Assembly (NCBI GenBank): GCA_027483945.1
Contig: JAIXTM010000014.1
Location: forward strand, 62,001 to 126,000
DNA: 64,000 nucleotides
Origin: Hyphomicrobiales bacterium
GTDB lineage: Bacteria > Pseudomonadota > Alphaproteobacteria > Rhizobiales > Beijerinckiaceae
Direction: 5' to 3'
This document shows positions 51,268-63,548 of this stretch, piece by piece. Numbering within the stretch: position 1 is the first letter of the stretch; every line of letters starts with the position of its first letter. Below the pieces are notes generated by a model that saw nothing but the letters and a program-made list of their open reading frames with translations, did no database searches and was not told where the DNA came from. A program made the translations under genes and the position numbers.

Positions 51268-54200
51268 TCAGTGCCGCGTCTGGAAGTAATCCTGCAACGG
51301 CAACACTTCGAGGTCGCCGGCCAGATAGGCACGGATGCCCTCCGCCGCGGCGATGGCTCCCGCGAGTGTGGTGTAGTAGGGCACCTTATGCAAGAGGGCC
51401 GCCCGGCGCAGGGACCGGCTGTCGGCGAGCGCGGCGGCGCCCTCCGTCGTGTTGAACACGAGCTGGATGTCGCCGTTCTTGATGGCGTCCACCACGTGGG
51501 GCCGCCCCTCCAGCACCTTGTTGATCTTGCGTGCCGGAACGCCGTTATCCTCCAGGAAGCGCTGCGTGCCGCTCGTCGCCGCGACCTCGAAGCCGAGCTC
51601 GATGAGCTGGCGCAGGGCCGGCAGGACGCGCACCTTGTCGTCGTCGCGCATGGAGATGAAGACCGTGCCGGTCTTCGGCACCAGCGTGCCGGAACCGAGC
51701 TGGCTCTTGGCGAAGGCGACGCCGAAGGAGCGGTCGAGGCCGATAACCTCGCCGGTGGAGCGCATCTCCGGCCCGAGCAGGACGTCGACGCCGGGGAAGC
51801 GCGCGAACGGGAACACCGATTCCTTCACGCCGATATGGCCGAGCACCTTCGGCTTCAGGCCGAACGAGGCGAGGTTCTCGCCGGCCATGATGCGCGCCGC
51901 GATCTTGGCGATCGGCTCGCCGATCACCTTGGCGACGAAGGGCACCGTGCGCGAGGCGCGCGGGTTCACCTCGAGCACGTAGATCGCGCCGTCCTTGATC
52001 GCGTATTGCACGTTCATCAGGCCGCCGACCTGCAGCGCGCGGGCCATGGCGGCGGTCTGCCGCTCGAGCTCGGCGATGATCTCCGGCGAGAGCGAGCGCG
52101 GGGGCAGCGAGCAGGCGCTGTCGCCCGAATGGATGCCCGCCTCCTCGATATGCTCCATGATCCCGGCGATGAACACGTCCTGGCCGTCGGACAGGCAGTC
52201 CACGTCCACCTCCACCGCGTCCGAGAGGTAGCGGTCGAACAGGAGCGGGTTCTTGCCGAGCACCGTGTTGATCTGGCCGGTCTTGTCGTTGGGATAGCGC
52301 GCCTTGACGTCCGACGGGACGAGACTCGGCAGCGTGCCGAGGAGATAATCGTCGAACTGGTCCTGGTCGCGGATGATCGCCATGGCCCGGCCGCCCAGCA
52401 CGTAGCTTGGCCTCACCACGAAGGGCAGGCCGAGATCGGCGGCGACGAGCCGGCTCTGCTCGACGGAATAGGCGATGCCGTTCTTGGGCTGCTTGAGCTG
52501 CAGCTTGTCGAGCAGGCGCTTGAACCGGTCCCGGTCCTCGGCGAGGTCGATCGCGTCCGGCGAGGTGCCGAGGATCGGCACGCCCGCATCCTCGAGCGGC
52601 TTGGCGAGCTTCAGCGGCGTCTGGCCGCCGAACTGCACGATGACGCCGTGGAGCGTGCCCTTCTCGCGCTCGGTCTCGATGATCTCCAGCACGTCCTCCG
52701 CCGTCAGCGGCTCGAAATAGAGCCGGTCGGACGTGTCGTAGTCGGTGGAGACGGTCTCCGGGTTGCAATTGACCATGATGGTCTCGTAGCCCGCATCGGC
52801 GAGCGCGAAGGCCGCATGGCAGCAGCAATAGTCGAACTCGATGCCCTGCCCGATCCGGTTCGGGCCGCCGCCGAGGATGATGACCTTCCTGGCATCGGAC
52901 GGCTGCGCCTCGTCCGCCGGCGCGCCGGCGAAGGGCATCTCGTAGGTCGAGTACATATAGGCCGTCGGCGAGGCGAACTCGGCGGCGCAGGTGTCGATGC
53001 GCTTGTAGACCGGGCGGATGCCGAGCGCCTGGCGCGCGGCCTTCACCTCGGCCTCCGTCGAGCGGGTCAGCGTCGCCAGCCGCGCGTCGGAGAAGCCCAT
53101 GCTCTTCAGCTGGCGGAACGCGCCGGGCGTCGTCGGCAGGCCGTGGGCCTTCACCCGGGCCTCCAGGTCCACGATCGCCTGGAGCTGTTCCAGGAACCAC
53201 GGATCGATGCGGCAGCTCTCATAGACCTGCGCATGGCTGACGCCGAGGCGCAAAGCCTGCGCCACCTTGAGCAGCCGGTCCGGCGTCGGCGTGCCGAGCG
53301 CGGCCTTGATCGCGTTCTTGTCGTCGCCCTGGTTCAGGCCGGGGATCTCGATCTCGTCGAGGCCGGTCAGGCCGGTCTCCAGCGAGCGCAGCGCCTTCTG
53401 CAGCGATTCCGGGAAGGTCCGGCCGATGGCCATCGCCTCGCCCACCGACTTCATCGCGGTGGTCAGGACCGGGTCCGCGCCGGGGAACTTCTCGAAGGCG
53501 AAACGCGGGATCTTGGTGACGACGTAATCGATCGAGGGCTCGAACGAGGCCGGCGTCGCGCCGCCCGTGATGTCGTTGGCGATCTCGTCCAGCGTGTAGC
53601 CGACGGCAAGGCGCGCCGCGACCTTGGCGATGGGGAAGCCCGTCGCCTTCGATGCCAGCGCCGAGGAGCGCGACACGCGCGGGTTCATCTCGATGACGAC
53701 GAGGCGGCCATTGTCCGGGTTCACGGCGAACTGGACGTTGGAGCCGCCGGTCTCGACCCCGATCTCGCGCAGGACCGCCAGCGAGGCGTCGCGCATGATC
53801 TGATATTCCTTGTCGGTCAGCGTCAGGGCCGGCGCGACGGTAATGGAATCGCCCGTATGGACGCCCATCGGGTCGATGTTCTCGATGGAGCAGACGATGA
53901 TGCAATTGTCCTTTTTGTCCCGGACAACCTCCATCTCGTATTCTTTCCAGCCGAGGACGCTCTCCTCGATCAGGACCTCGTTCGTCGGCGAGGCGTCGAG
54001 GCCCCGCTCCACGATGTCGAGGAATTCCTCCTTGTTGTAGGCGATGCCGCCGCCGGTGCCGCCGAGCGTGAAGGACGGGCGGATGATCGCCGGCAGGCCG
54101 ATGTCGGACAGGGCGATCAGCGCCTCGCCGAGCGCCCGCTCCTGGTAGCGCTTGCGCCGCTCGCTCTCGCCGGCGGCCCACTTGGCCTCGAAGGCGGCGA

Positions 54201-54735
54201 GCGCCTCGCCGGAGAGCTTCGCCCGGTCGGCGAGGTACTTTTCGCGGTCGGCCTTCTTGGCCTGCGTGGCGTTGGCGAGCCGGGATTTCGGCGTCTCCAG
54301 GCCGATCTTGTCCATGGCGTCGCGGAAGAGCTGGCGGTCCTCGGCCTTGTCGATCGCCTCCGCCGTCGCGCCGATCATCTCGACGTCGTACTGCTCCAGG
54401 ACGCCCATCTTCTTGAGGCTGAGGGCGCAATTGAGCGCCGTCTGGCCGCCCATCGTGGGCAGGAGCGCGAAGCCGCCCGGAACCTTGTGGCGTTCGCGGG
54501 CGATGATCTTGGCCACGATCTCCGGCGTGATCGGCTCCACATAGGTGGCGTCCGCCAGGTCCGGATCGGTCATGATCGTCGCCGGGTTCGAATTGACCAG
54601 GACGATCCGGTATCCCTCGCTCTTCAGGGTCTTGCAGGCCTGCGTGCCCGAATAGTCGAATTCGCAGGCCTGGCCGATCACGATCGGCCCCGCGCCGATG
54701 ATGAGGATCGTGGAGATGTCGGTGCGCTTGGGCAT
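51268..54735 (-). CDS. carB: Carbamoyl-phosphate synthase large subunit
   Basis: 1155 aa, full length. Two ATP-grasp halves ([16 protein letters not shown] and [16 protein letters not shown]), an inter-domain region and the C-terminal MGS-like allosteric domain ([24 protein letters not shown]). Makes carbamoyl phosphate from glutamine-derived ammonia, bicarbonate and ATP for pyrimidines and arginine. The insertion [40 protein letters not shown] between 165 and 205 is an alphaproteobacterial feature. carA is not in view. Start ATG 54735 (MPKRTDIS) rather than GTG 54741. Confidence 0.98.
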   Translation of the reverse strand: MPKRTDISTILIIGAGPIVIGQACEFDYSGTQACKTLKSEGYRIVLVNSNPATIMTDPDLADATYVEPITPEIVAKIIARERHKVPGGFALLPTMGGQTALNCALSLKKMGVLEQYDVEMIGATAEAIDKAEDRQLFRDAMDKIGLETPKSRLANATQAKKADREKYLADRAKLSGEALAAFEAKWAAGESERRKRYQERALGEALIALSDIGLPAIIRPSFTLGGTGGGIAYNKEEFLDIVERGLDASPTNEVLIEESVLGWKEYEMEVVRDKKDNCIIVCSIENIDPMGVHTGDSITVAPALTLTDKEYQIMRDASLAVLREIGVETGGSNVQFAVNPDNGRLVVIEMNPRVSRSSALASKATGFPIAKVAARLAVGYTLDEIANDITGGATPASFEPSIDYVVTKIPRFAFEKFPGADPVLTTAMKSVGEAMAIGRTFPESLQKALRSLETGLTGLDEIEIPGLNQGDDKNAIKAALGTPTPDRLLKVAQALRLGVSHAQVYESCRIDPWFLEQLQAIVDLEARVKAHGLPTTPGAFRQLKSMGFSDARLATLTRSTEAEVKAARQALGIRPVYKRIDTCAAEFASPTAYMYSTYEMPFAGAPADEAQPSDARKVIILGGGPNRIGQGIEFDYCCCHAAFALADAGYETIMVNCNPETVSTDYDTSDRLYFEPLTAEDVLEIIETEREKGTLHGVIVQFGGQTPLKLAKPLEDAGVPILGTSPDAIDLAEDRDRFKRLLDKLQLKQPKNGIAYSVEQSRLVAADLGLPFVVRPSYVLGGRAMAIIRDQDQFDDYLLGTLPSLVPSDVKARYPNDKTGQINTVLGKNPLLFDRYLSDAVEVDVDCLSDGQDVFIAGIMEHIEEAGIHSGDSACSLPPRSLSPEIIAELERQTAAMARALQVGGLMNVQYAIKDGAIYVLEVNPRASRTVPFVAKVIGEPIAKIAARIMAGENLASFGLKPKVLGHIGVKESVFPFARFPGVDVLLGPEMRSTGEVIGLDRSFGVAFAKSQLGSGTLVPKTGTVFISMRDDDKVRVLPALRQLIELGFEVAATSGTQRFLEDNGVPARKINKVLEGRPHVVDAIKNGDIQLVFNTTEGAAALADSRSLRRAALLHKVPYYTTLAGAIAAAEGIRAYLAGDLEVLPLQDYFQTRH

Positions 54736-55085
54736 GGTCACTCGGGCGGTTCGCGCGCGTCCGCACCGGCCGGACCGGGCGATCCGGGCAGGCGGGATGG
54801 AGGCGCTTCGGCGTTAGGCTAGAGCGGTCGTTTACAGAGCCGGGCACCGGAAGGAAACCCCCTTGCGGGATATTCCTCCGCCGATTGGCTCGAGGCGTCC
54901 GAGCGAAACGGGAACAAGTGCCGCAGGCCGCGGTTCTTGATCCGTCGCGGGCGGCTCCCCAAGTCAAGCCTCGCGTGGCGCTGGACCGCGTGTCCGCGCG
55001 CGCGTAAAGCAATCCGCGCGCAGTCAAGACGTCGGATATGCGGCGCGCCCGGCCCGGGCCGCAGCCGCTCCTCGAAAGGCCCTCC
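54736..55085. other. Divergent intergenic region carB-secA
   Basis: 350 bases without a convincing gene, containing the promoters of both genes. I see no clear sigma-70 consensus, no terminator and no riboswitch. An attractive GGAAC at 54911 is discussed as rejected. Confidence 0.6.
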
Positions 55086-57857
<2,772 letters not shown>

Positions 57858-57985
57858 GCGCCGCGACGCCGCTGACGGACTCAGCACCGGAGCGTGAGCG
57901 TTTCGCGCTCTGCAACCGTTGATACGTTTTCCTGTCGTTAAGGTGGTTCCGCTCTAATCTCCTGCAATTCAGGATTGAGCGAATC

Positions 57986-59455
57986 ATGCAGATGGCAGCG
58001 GCCGGGAGGCCGAACGATATCGCGGGGGATCCGAAGACCGGCATCGTGGGGGACGATGCCATGCGCCGGGCGGTGGCCGAGATGGCCGACCGCATCGACA
58101 GCCTCGGCATCGAGATCGCCGACATCCACGGCTTCGTGGAGGCGGTCACCGCGCGCCTGTCCCGCCAGTCGGACCGGCTCGGCGAGGTCGACGCCGCCGC
58201 GCGCGGCATGGCGGAGGCGAACCGCCAGGTCGCCGCCTTCGGCGCGGCCGCGCAGGCCGCGGCGGACGAGGTCCGCCGGGATATGACCGAGACGACCGGG
58301 ATGATCCGCTCCGGCCTCGGCGCCGCCCGGGAACACGTCGCCACGCTCACCGTCGGCGCCCGCTCCGTCGCCCAGGCCCTGGCCGGCGTCACCAGGTCCA
58401 TCGGCGCCATCCGCGAGTCGAGCACCGCCATCCAGGCCATCGCCACCGAGACGCAGATGCTCGCCTTCAATGCCGGCATCGAGGCCGTGCGCGCCGGCGA
58501 GGCGGGGCGCGGCTTCGCCGTCATCGCCCAGGCCGTGCGCCAGCTCGCCGACCAGGCCCGCGAGGTCAGCCGCGACAATGCCCAGCAGCTGGAGGCCCTC
58601 GTCACGGTCGTCCGCGGCCTCGTCGCCGAAAGCGAGCAGGGCGTCGCCCGCGCCGAGCAGGCGGAAGCCTCCAGCCGGGACATCGACGCCCATCTCGACC
58701 GTTTCGACCTGTTCGGCCGGCAGGTGGAGAGCCTGCTGGAACGGATCGAGGCCATCGTCGCGCCGGTTGAGGCCAATATCGAGAGCTGCGAGCGCGTGAT
58801 CTTCGAGCTCGACGACCTGGTCGAGGGCGTCGCCGGGTCGACCACGGACCTGAAGGAGGCCGCGGCCCGCGTCGAGACGCTGCGCGGCATCAGCGAGGGC
58901 CTGATCGCGACGGTCGCAGCCAGCGGGATCGAGACCGCCGACACGCCGCTGATCGACCTGTGCACGCGCTCCGCCAGAAACATCGAGGCCGCCTTCGAGG
59001 CCGCGCTCGCCCAGGGCCGGATCGCGATCGAGGACCTGTTCGACACGCGCTACGTGCCGGTGCCCGGCAGCGATCCCAGGCAGCACATGACGCGGTTCGT
59101 GCGGCTGACGGACGAGATCCTGCCGCCGATCCAGGAGCCGGTCCTCACCGCCGACCCCCGCGTCGCCTTCTGCGCCGCCGTCGACCGGAACGGCTACCTG
59201 CCGACGCATAACCGGCAATATTCCAGGCCCCAGGGCGCCGATCCGGTCTGGAACGCCGCGCATTGCCGCAACCGCCGCGTCTTCAACGACCGGACGGGCC
59301 TCGCCGCCGGCCGCAACGTCCAGGCCTTCCTCCTCCAGACCTATCGCCGCGACATGGGCGGCGGACAGTTCGTGCTGATGAAGGACCTGTCCGTGCCGAT
59401 CCGGGTGCGCGGGCGGCACTGGGGCGGCCTGCGCATCGGCTTCCGCGTCGCCTGA
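57986..59455 (+). CDS. Soluble methyl-accepting chemotaxis-type protein with C-terminal sensor
   Basis: 489 aa, no transmembrane segment. The signalling hairpin lies at about 145-190 (ATETQMLAFNAGIEAVRAGEAGRGFAVIAQAVRQLADQ), with long helices on both sides. Unlike membrane receptors the sensory part is at the C-terminus (about 365-489): DTRYVPVPGSDPRQHMTRFV, CAAVDRNGYLPTHNRQYSRP, NRRVFNDRTGLAAGRNVQAFLLQTYRRDMGGGQFVLMKDLSVPI. This reads like a Cache-like module. Probably cytoplasmic or polar, and CheA/CheW-coupled. Ligand unknown. Confidence 0.85.
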   Translation: MQMAAAGRPNDIAGDPKTGIVGDDAMRRAVAEMADRIDSLGIEIADIHGFVEAVTARLSRQSDRLGEVDAAARGMAEANRQVAAFGAAAQAAADEVRRDMTETTGMIRSGLGAAREHVATLTVGARSVAQALAGVTRSIGAIRESSTAIQAIATETQMLAFNAGIEAVRAGEAGRGFAVIAQAVRQLADQAREVSRDNAQQLEALVTVVRGLVAESEQGVARAEQAEASSRDIDAHLDRFDLFGRQVESLLERIEAIVAPVEANIESCERVIFELDDLVEGVAGSTTDLKEAAARVETLRGISEGLIATVAASGIETADTPLIDLCTRSARNIEAAFEAALAQGRIAIEDLFDTRYVPVPGSDPRQHMTRFVRLTDEILPPIQEPVLTADPRVAFCAAVDRNGYLPTHNRQYSRPQGADPVWNAAHCRNRRVFNDRTGLAAGRNVQAFLLQTYRRDMGGGQFVLMKDLSVPIRVRGRHWGGLRIGFRVA

Positions 59456-59548
59456 CCGACCCGGCCCTGCCGAAGCGGAACCGCTCCGCCCATCCCGCGT
59501 TGACTGCACTGCCGGCGACCGAGGCTGCCGGCGGCGTGGGAGAGCGAC

Positions 59549-60667
59549 ATGGACGTGCGTGCGGCACCGCGGCGGTTCCGGACCGCGGGCGAACGCGGCA
59601 AGGGCGACGCCCCCGTGCCCGGCGAGGACGATTCCGGATTCTGGGATCTGATGGAGCGCGCCGCCATCATCGGCATCTTCGTGCTCCTGGCCGCCGGCGC
59701 GCTGATCTACAGCCGGCCCGTCGCGCTCCCCATCGTCTGCGCCATCATCATCGGCAGCATCATCGGCTCCCTGGTGGACGCGCTGGTCAAGCGCGGCCTG
59801 CCTGCGCTGATGGCGGCCTTCGGCATCGTGTCCGCCCTGTTCGCCGCCATCTACGGCCTGGCCCTGGCCTTCACCGCGCCCATCTCCACCTGGATCGGCC
59901 GCGCGCCCGAGATCGGCTCGATCCTGCGCGAGCGGTTCCAGATCATGCGCCAGCCCCTGGAGCTGCTGAACGAGATCCAGCGGGCGCTCACCGGCCTGAT
60001 GGGCGAGAAGGCCGCGGCGCTGACCGTGGACACCAGCTCCTCGCTCTTCGAGAGCGTGCTCGCCGTGGCGACGCCGGCGCTCAGCCAGTTCTTCGTCTTC
60101 GTCGGCACGCTGCTGTTCTTCCTCGCCGGCCGCGCCACGCTCAAGCGCCGGCTCGTCGTCGCCTTCGGCAGCCGCGAGGGCCGGCTGACCATGCTGCGCA
60201 TCATGACCGACGTGGAACAGGCGCTCGGCCGCTATCTCGGCACGGTGACGCTGATCAATCTCGGCCTCGGCCTCGCGACCGGCATCGTGATGGCGCTCAT
60301 CGGCGTGCCCAATCCCGGCCTGTGGGGCCTGCTCGCCTTCGTGATGAACTACGTGCCGTTCATCGGGCCGGCCGTGGTGGCGGCCGTGCTCTTCGCGGTG
60401 GGGGTGATGAGCTTCTCGACCTTCGGCGCGGCCCTGTCCGTCCCGGCCGTCTATCTCGGCCTGCACTGGATCGAGAGCCAGTTCGTCACGCCCAACGTCC
60501 TGGGGCGGAGCCTGACGCTGAACCCCTTCGTGGTCTTCATCTCGCTGGCGTTCTGGGCATGGATCTGGGGACCGGTCGGCGCGTTCATCGCGGTTCCCGT
60601 CCTCGTGACCTTCGTCGTCGTGTTCGACAACCTCTTCCCGCGGACGGAGGTGACGCTGCCGGGCTGA
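59549..60667 (+). CDS. AI-2E family permease
   Basis: 372 aa. Polytopic membrane protein with two N-terminal helices, a long amphipathic segment (residues about 110-170) and a C-terminal bundle with ALIGVPNPGLWGLLAFVMNYVPFIGPAV and FVTPNVLGRSLTLNPFVVFISLAFWAWIWGPVGAFIAVPVLV, the hallmark of the AI-2 exporter-like (YdgG/TqsA) family. The name does not prove AI-2 transport; many members have unknown substrates. Confidence 0.9.
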   Translation: MDVRAAPRRFRTAGERGKGDAPVPGEDDSGFWDLMERAAIIGIFVLLAAGALIYSRPVALPIVCAIIIGSIIGSLVDALVKRGLPALMAAFGIVSALFAAIYGLALAFTAPISTWIGRAPEIGSILRERFQIMRQPLELLNEIQRALTGLMGEKAAALTVDTSSSLFESVLAVATPALSQFFVFVGTLLFFLAGRATLKRRLVVAFGSREGRLTMLRIMTDVEQALGRYLGTVTLINLGLGLATGIVMALIGVPNPGLWGLLAFVMNYVPFIGPAVVAAVLFAVGVMSFSTFGAALSVPAVYLGLHWIESQFVTPNVLGRSLTLNPFVVFISLAFWAWIWGPVGAFIAVPVLVTFVVVFDNLFPRTEVTLPG

Positions 60668-60686
60668 GAACCCGGCAGCGCCGCTG

Positions 60687-60896
60687 TCAGAAGCCGAGTT
60701 CCGTGCAGCGGAACCGCTCGCGGATGTTCTTCTCGAAATAGGACCCGGCGGAGGAGGCCTTGACGAGCTCCTCATAGGCCGTCCTCGGCACGCCGTCATA
60801 GGCGCGGACCTGGCCGCTGCGGAAGACGAGCCGGAGGCGGCGGATCGCGTCCTCGTAGCTCGCAAATCGGATGAGATCGGAATCGAGCACCGGCAT
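60687..60896 (-). CDS. KTSC-domain protein, 69 aa
   Basis: MPVLDSDLIRFASYEDAIRR followed by LRLVFRSGQVRAYDGVPRTAYEELVKASSAGSYFEKNIRERFRC corresponds to the KTSC domain, found alone in bacteria and at the C-terminus of some lysyl-tRNA synthetases. Its role is unknown. ATG 60896 is the family start; longer upstream frames are antisense artefacts. Confidence 0.85.
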   Translation of the reverse strand: MPVLDSDLIRFASYEDAIRRLRLVFRSGQVRAYDGVPRTAYEELVKASSAGSYFEKNIRERFRCTELGF

Positions 60897-61000
60897 GACC
60901 CTGGCCGTCCTGTTCTGTTCGCGTTGGACCCTGAGGGTCAACGCGGGCGGATGGCGGGGTGTTCCAGCAGGGCTGCGCCGTCGGGGCGCCGCCGCGATCG

Positions 61001-62383
61001 TCAGCCGCGCGGCGCGGCGGGCGCGGAGGCCTGGGGCTTGGCCGGCTGCGAAGCGCCGCGGCGCGGCGGCTCGGGCGTGGCCGAGGGCGCATTGCCCGGC
61101 GCCGGCTCGTTGGCGCCGAACAGGCCGCGGAACGGCGTCAGCACCCGGCGATAGAACGGCTCCGGCGCGGCGAAGGCCGTGGCGTTCGGCGTCGGCATGG
61201 CGGAGGGCTGGGCGGCCTGCTGCACCGCGCCGCGCGGCGCGGGCGGGGCGCCGACAGGCGCCGGGCTCGCCGGGACGGGCGGCGCGGCGGCGACGACCGG
61301 ATCGGGCTTGGGCTCGGCCTTGGGCTTGCCGCTGGCGTCCAGGATGATCTCGCGCGGGCCGGCGGCGAGCGCCTCGGGGCGGCTCACCTCGCTGACCCGG
61401 CTGCGCTGCTCGACGACCGGCACCATCGTGTCGCCGGAGCCCGCCGAGGCGAGCACCTGCTTGAACGATTTGTGCTGGTCGCCGTCCTCGTAGACCAGCT
61501 TGATCGCCGGCGCGCCCTTGGAGACGAGCTCGGCGACGCGGCTCTGGTCGGCGCGGTCCTTCTGGCTGACCGCCGCGACGACGGCCTCGTCCACGTTGAG
61601 CTCGGGGCACGGCGCGGCGGCGTCCATGCGGCCGCTGGCCGGCTCGGCGTTGAAGACGTAGCGGCGGCCGCAGAACCCGACCTTGGGCTCGGCTTTCGTC
61701 ACCTCGAAATGGTCGTTGCCTTCCTTCAGGTTCTTCCAGAACGGCATGTGCTGGTCGAGCCGGTGGGCGGCAAGGTTCTCCGGCGTCATCCGGAACGGAT
61801 AGGACTGGAACTGGAAATTGCGCTGGCCGCCGGCGAAGGCCTCGCGGGCGAGCGCATAGATCTCGGCGATCTGCTCGTCCGTCATGGAGAAGCAGCCGCG
61901 CGAGGAGCAGGCGCCGTGCACCATCAGGTGCGAGCCGGTGCGGCCATGGGCGCGGTCGAAGGCGTTGGGATACCCGGTGTCGAACGACAGGTAGAAGCTC
62001 GAATTCGGGTTCATATGCGCCGGGTTGATCGTGTAGAAGCCCTCCGGCGCCTGCCGGTCGCCTTCCTTGACTTTCGGGCCCAGCTGCCCGGACCAGCGGC
62101 AGATCGGATAGGTCTTCAGGAGCGCGTATTCGCCGGACTTCGTCTTCTTCCAGATCTCGACCTCGGACTCCTTCTTGAAGGAGCGGATCAGGATCGAATC
62201 GAACTTCGTCATCCCCTTCTCGCTCATCAGGGCGAGCGTCTTGGCGGGGATCGGCGCCAGGGCGCGGCCGTTGAGCGCGCCTCCGCGCTCGTCGCAGCCC
62301 GACAGGGCGACGCCGGCAAGGGCGACCGTCGCGAGGGCGGCGAAGCGGAACGGGCGGGTGGATTGCGGGATCGGGAAAGTCAC
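61001..62383 (-). CDS. YkuD (L,D-transpeptidase)-like lipoprotein with long proline-rich tail
   Basis: 460 aa. Lipobox VALSGC near 25-30 predicts lipidation. The L,D-transpeptidase-type catalytic domain includes THAPGR-like features, and the active site is HGACSSRGCFSM (His and Cys). Residues 260-460 are low complexity, Ala/Pro-rich, probably a periplasm-spanning tail. It may crosslink peptidoglycan or attach it to outer-membrane proteins. Downstream of accA with 130 bases between, likely independent. Confidence 0.85.
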   Translation of the reverse strand: MTFPIPQSTRPFRFAALATVALAGVALSGCDERGGALNGRALAPIPAKTLALMSEKGMTKFDSILIRSFKKESEVEIWKKTKSGEYALLKTYPICRWSGQLGPKVKEGDRQAPEGFYTINPAHMNPNSSFYLSFDTGYPNAFDRAHGRTGSHLMVHGACSSRGCFSMTDEQIAEIYALAREAFAGGQRNFQFQSYPFRMTPENLAAHRLDQHMPFWKNLKEGNDHFEVTKAEPKVGFCGRRYVFNAEPASGRMDAAAPCPELNVDEAVVAAVSQKDRADQSRVAELVSKGAPAIKLVYEDGDQHKSFKQVLASAGSGDTMVPVVEQRSRVSEVSRPEALAAGPREIILDASGKPKAEPKPDPVVAAAPPVPASPAPVGAPPAPRGAVQQAAQPSAMPTPNATAFAAPEPFYRRVLTPFRGLFGANEPAPGNAPSATPEPPRRGASQPAKPQASAPAAPRG

Positions 62384-62513
62384 GATCAGCGCTACCTTTC
62401 TTCGGGCCCGAAGTGGCGGGCGTCCGAAACGTGTAAGACCGTTAGCCTTAAGCAGCCCTTACTGCAATGGGCCCGATGGCCGCGCCAGGGTGAACGGGAG
62501 GTTAATCCCGTCC

Positions 62514-63467
62514 TCAGAGCGAGCGTCCGATGGCGAGGAACTTGGCGGCCCGCAGGTCGCGCACGGTCTCCGGCGGCTTGCCCTTGAGCTCGGCGAGCGC
62601 CGCCGCGATGGCCCGCCCCGCGGCCGAGATCGCGGCCTGCGGATCGCGGTGCGCGCCGCCGACCGGCTCCTCGACGATCGTGTCGATGACGCCGAAGCGC
62701 AGGAGGTCCTGCGCCGTGATCTTCATGTTGGTCGCCGCGTCCTGCGCCCGGCCGGAATCGCGCCACAGGATCGAGGCGGAGGCTTCCGGGGACGCGACGG
62801 TGTAGATCGCGTGCTCCATCATCAGGACCCGGTTGGCGGTGGCGATGGCGATGGCCCCGCCCGATCCGCCCTCGCCGATCACGATGGCGACGTTGGGCAC
62901 GCCGAGGCCCAGCGAGAACTCGGTGGACCGGGCGATGGCCTCGGCCTGGCCGCGCTCCTCGGCGCCGATGCCGGGATAGGCGCCGGCCGTGTCGACGAAG
63001 GAGACGACCGGCAGGCCGAACCGGTCCGCCAGTTCCATGATGCGCACGGCCTTGCGGTAGCCCTCGGGCTTGGCCATGCCGAAATTGTGCCGGATGCGGG
63101 CATCGGTGCTGGAGCCCTTCTCCTGGCCGATGACGCAGACCGGCTCGCCGTCGAGCCGCCCGAAGCCGCCGACGATGGCCTCGTCCTCGGCAAAGAGCCG
63201 GTCGCCGGCCAGCGGGGTGAAATCGGTGATGAGCCCGGCGCAATAATCCAGGAAGTGCGGCCGCTGCGGATGGCGCGCGACCTGCGTCTTCTGCCAGGGC
63301 GTCAGCGCGGTGTAGATCTCCGCCAGCGCCTGGGACGCCTTGGCCTCGAGCCGCTGGACGTCGTCCCCGATGGCGACCGCGTCGCCCTTCTCGCCGAGCG
63401 CCCGCAATTCCTCGACCTTCGCTTCAAGCTCGGCAACGGGCTTTTCGAAATCGAGGTAGCTTCGCAT
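62514..63467 (-). CDS. accA: Acetyl-CoA carboxylase carboxyltransferase subunit alpha
   Basis: 317 aa. FEKPVAELEAKVEELR at the start, then LTPWQKTQVARHPQRPHFLDYC, GFGRLDGEPVCVIGQEKG and IGEGGSGGAIAIATANRVLMMEHA are typical of the carboxyltransferase alpha subunit, which with AccD transfers carboxybiotin CO2 to acetyl-CoA for malonyl-CoA. Complete. ATG 63467 follows a GGAACCC-like upstream; family-standard start. Confidence 0.97.
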   Translation of the reverse strand: MRSYLDFEKPVAELEAKVEELRALGEKGDAVAIGDDVQRLEAKASQALAEIYTALTPWQKTQVARHPQRPHFLDYCAGLITDFTPLAGDRLFAEDEAIVGGFGRLDGEPVCVIGQEKGSSTDARIRHNFGMAKPEGYRKAVRIMELADRFGLPVVSFVDTAGAYPGIGAEERGQAEAIARSTEFSLGLGVPNVAIVIGEGGSGGAIAIATANRVLMMEHAIYTVASPEASASILWRDSGRAQDAATNMKITAQDLLRFGVIDTIVEEPVGGAHRDPQAAISAAGRAIAAALAELKGKPPETVRDLRAAKFLAIGRSL

Positions 63468-63548
63468 GGGTTCCGTGGGGTTCGGCGCGGAAGGCCTCGG
63501 CCCGGAGGCCGCCTTCGCAAGGCGGCGGACCTTGGCGGCCAAGGGGCC

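Noticed and set aside
51214-54822. Very long open frame on the plus strand opposite carB
   Set aside because: High-GC antisense artefact: codon-position shadow of carB, with biased Arg/Ala/Gly/Leu composition and no domain.
54911-54935. GGAAC-N16-GGTT as an EcfG promoter of secA
   Set aside because: The conserved C of the CGTT box is missing and secA is not a typical stress-regulon gene; coincidence is likely in GC-rich DNA.
57938-60865. 975-codon minus-strand frame opposite the chemotaxis-type and AI-2E genes
   Set aside because: It covers two genes with clear domains on the plus strand and reads as an Asp/Arg/Gly-rich mirror of them.
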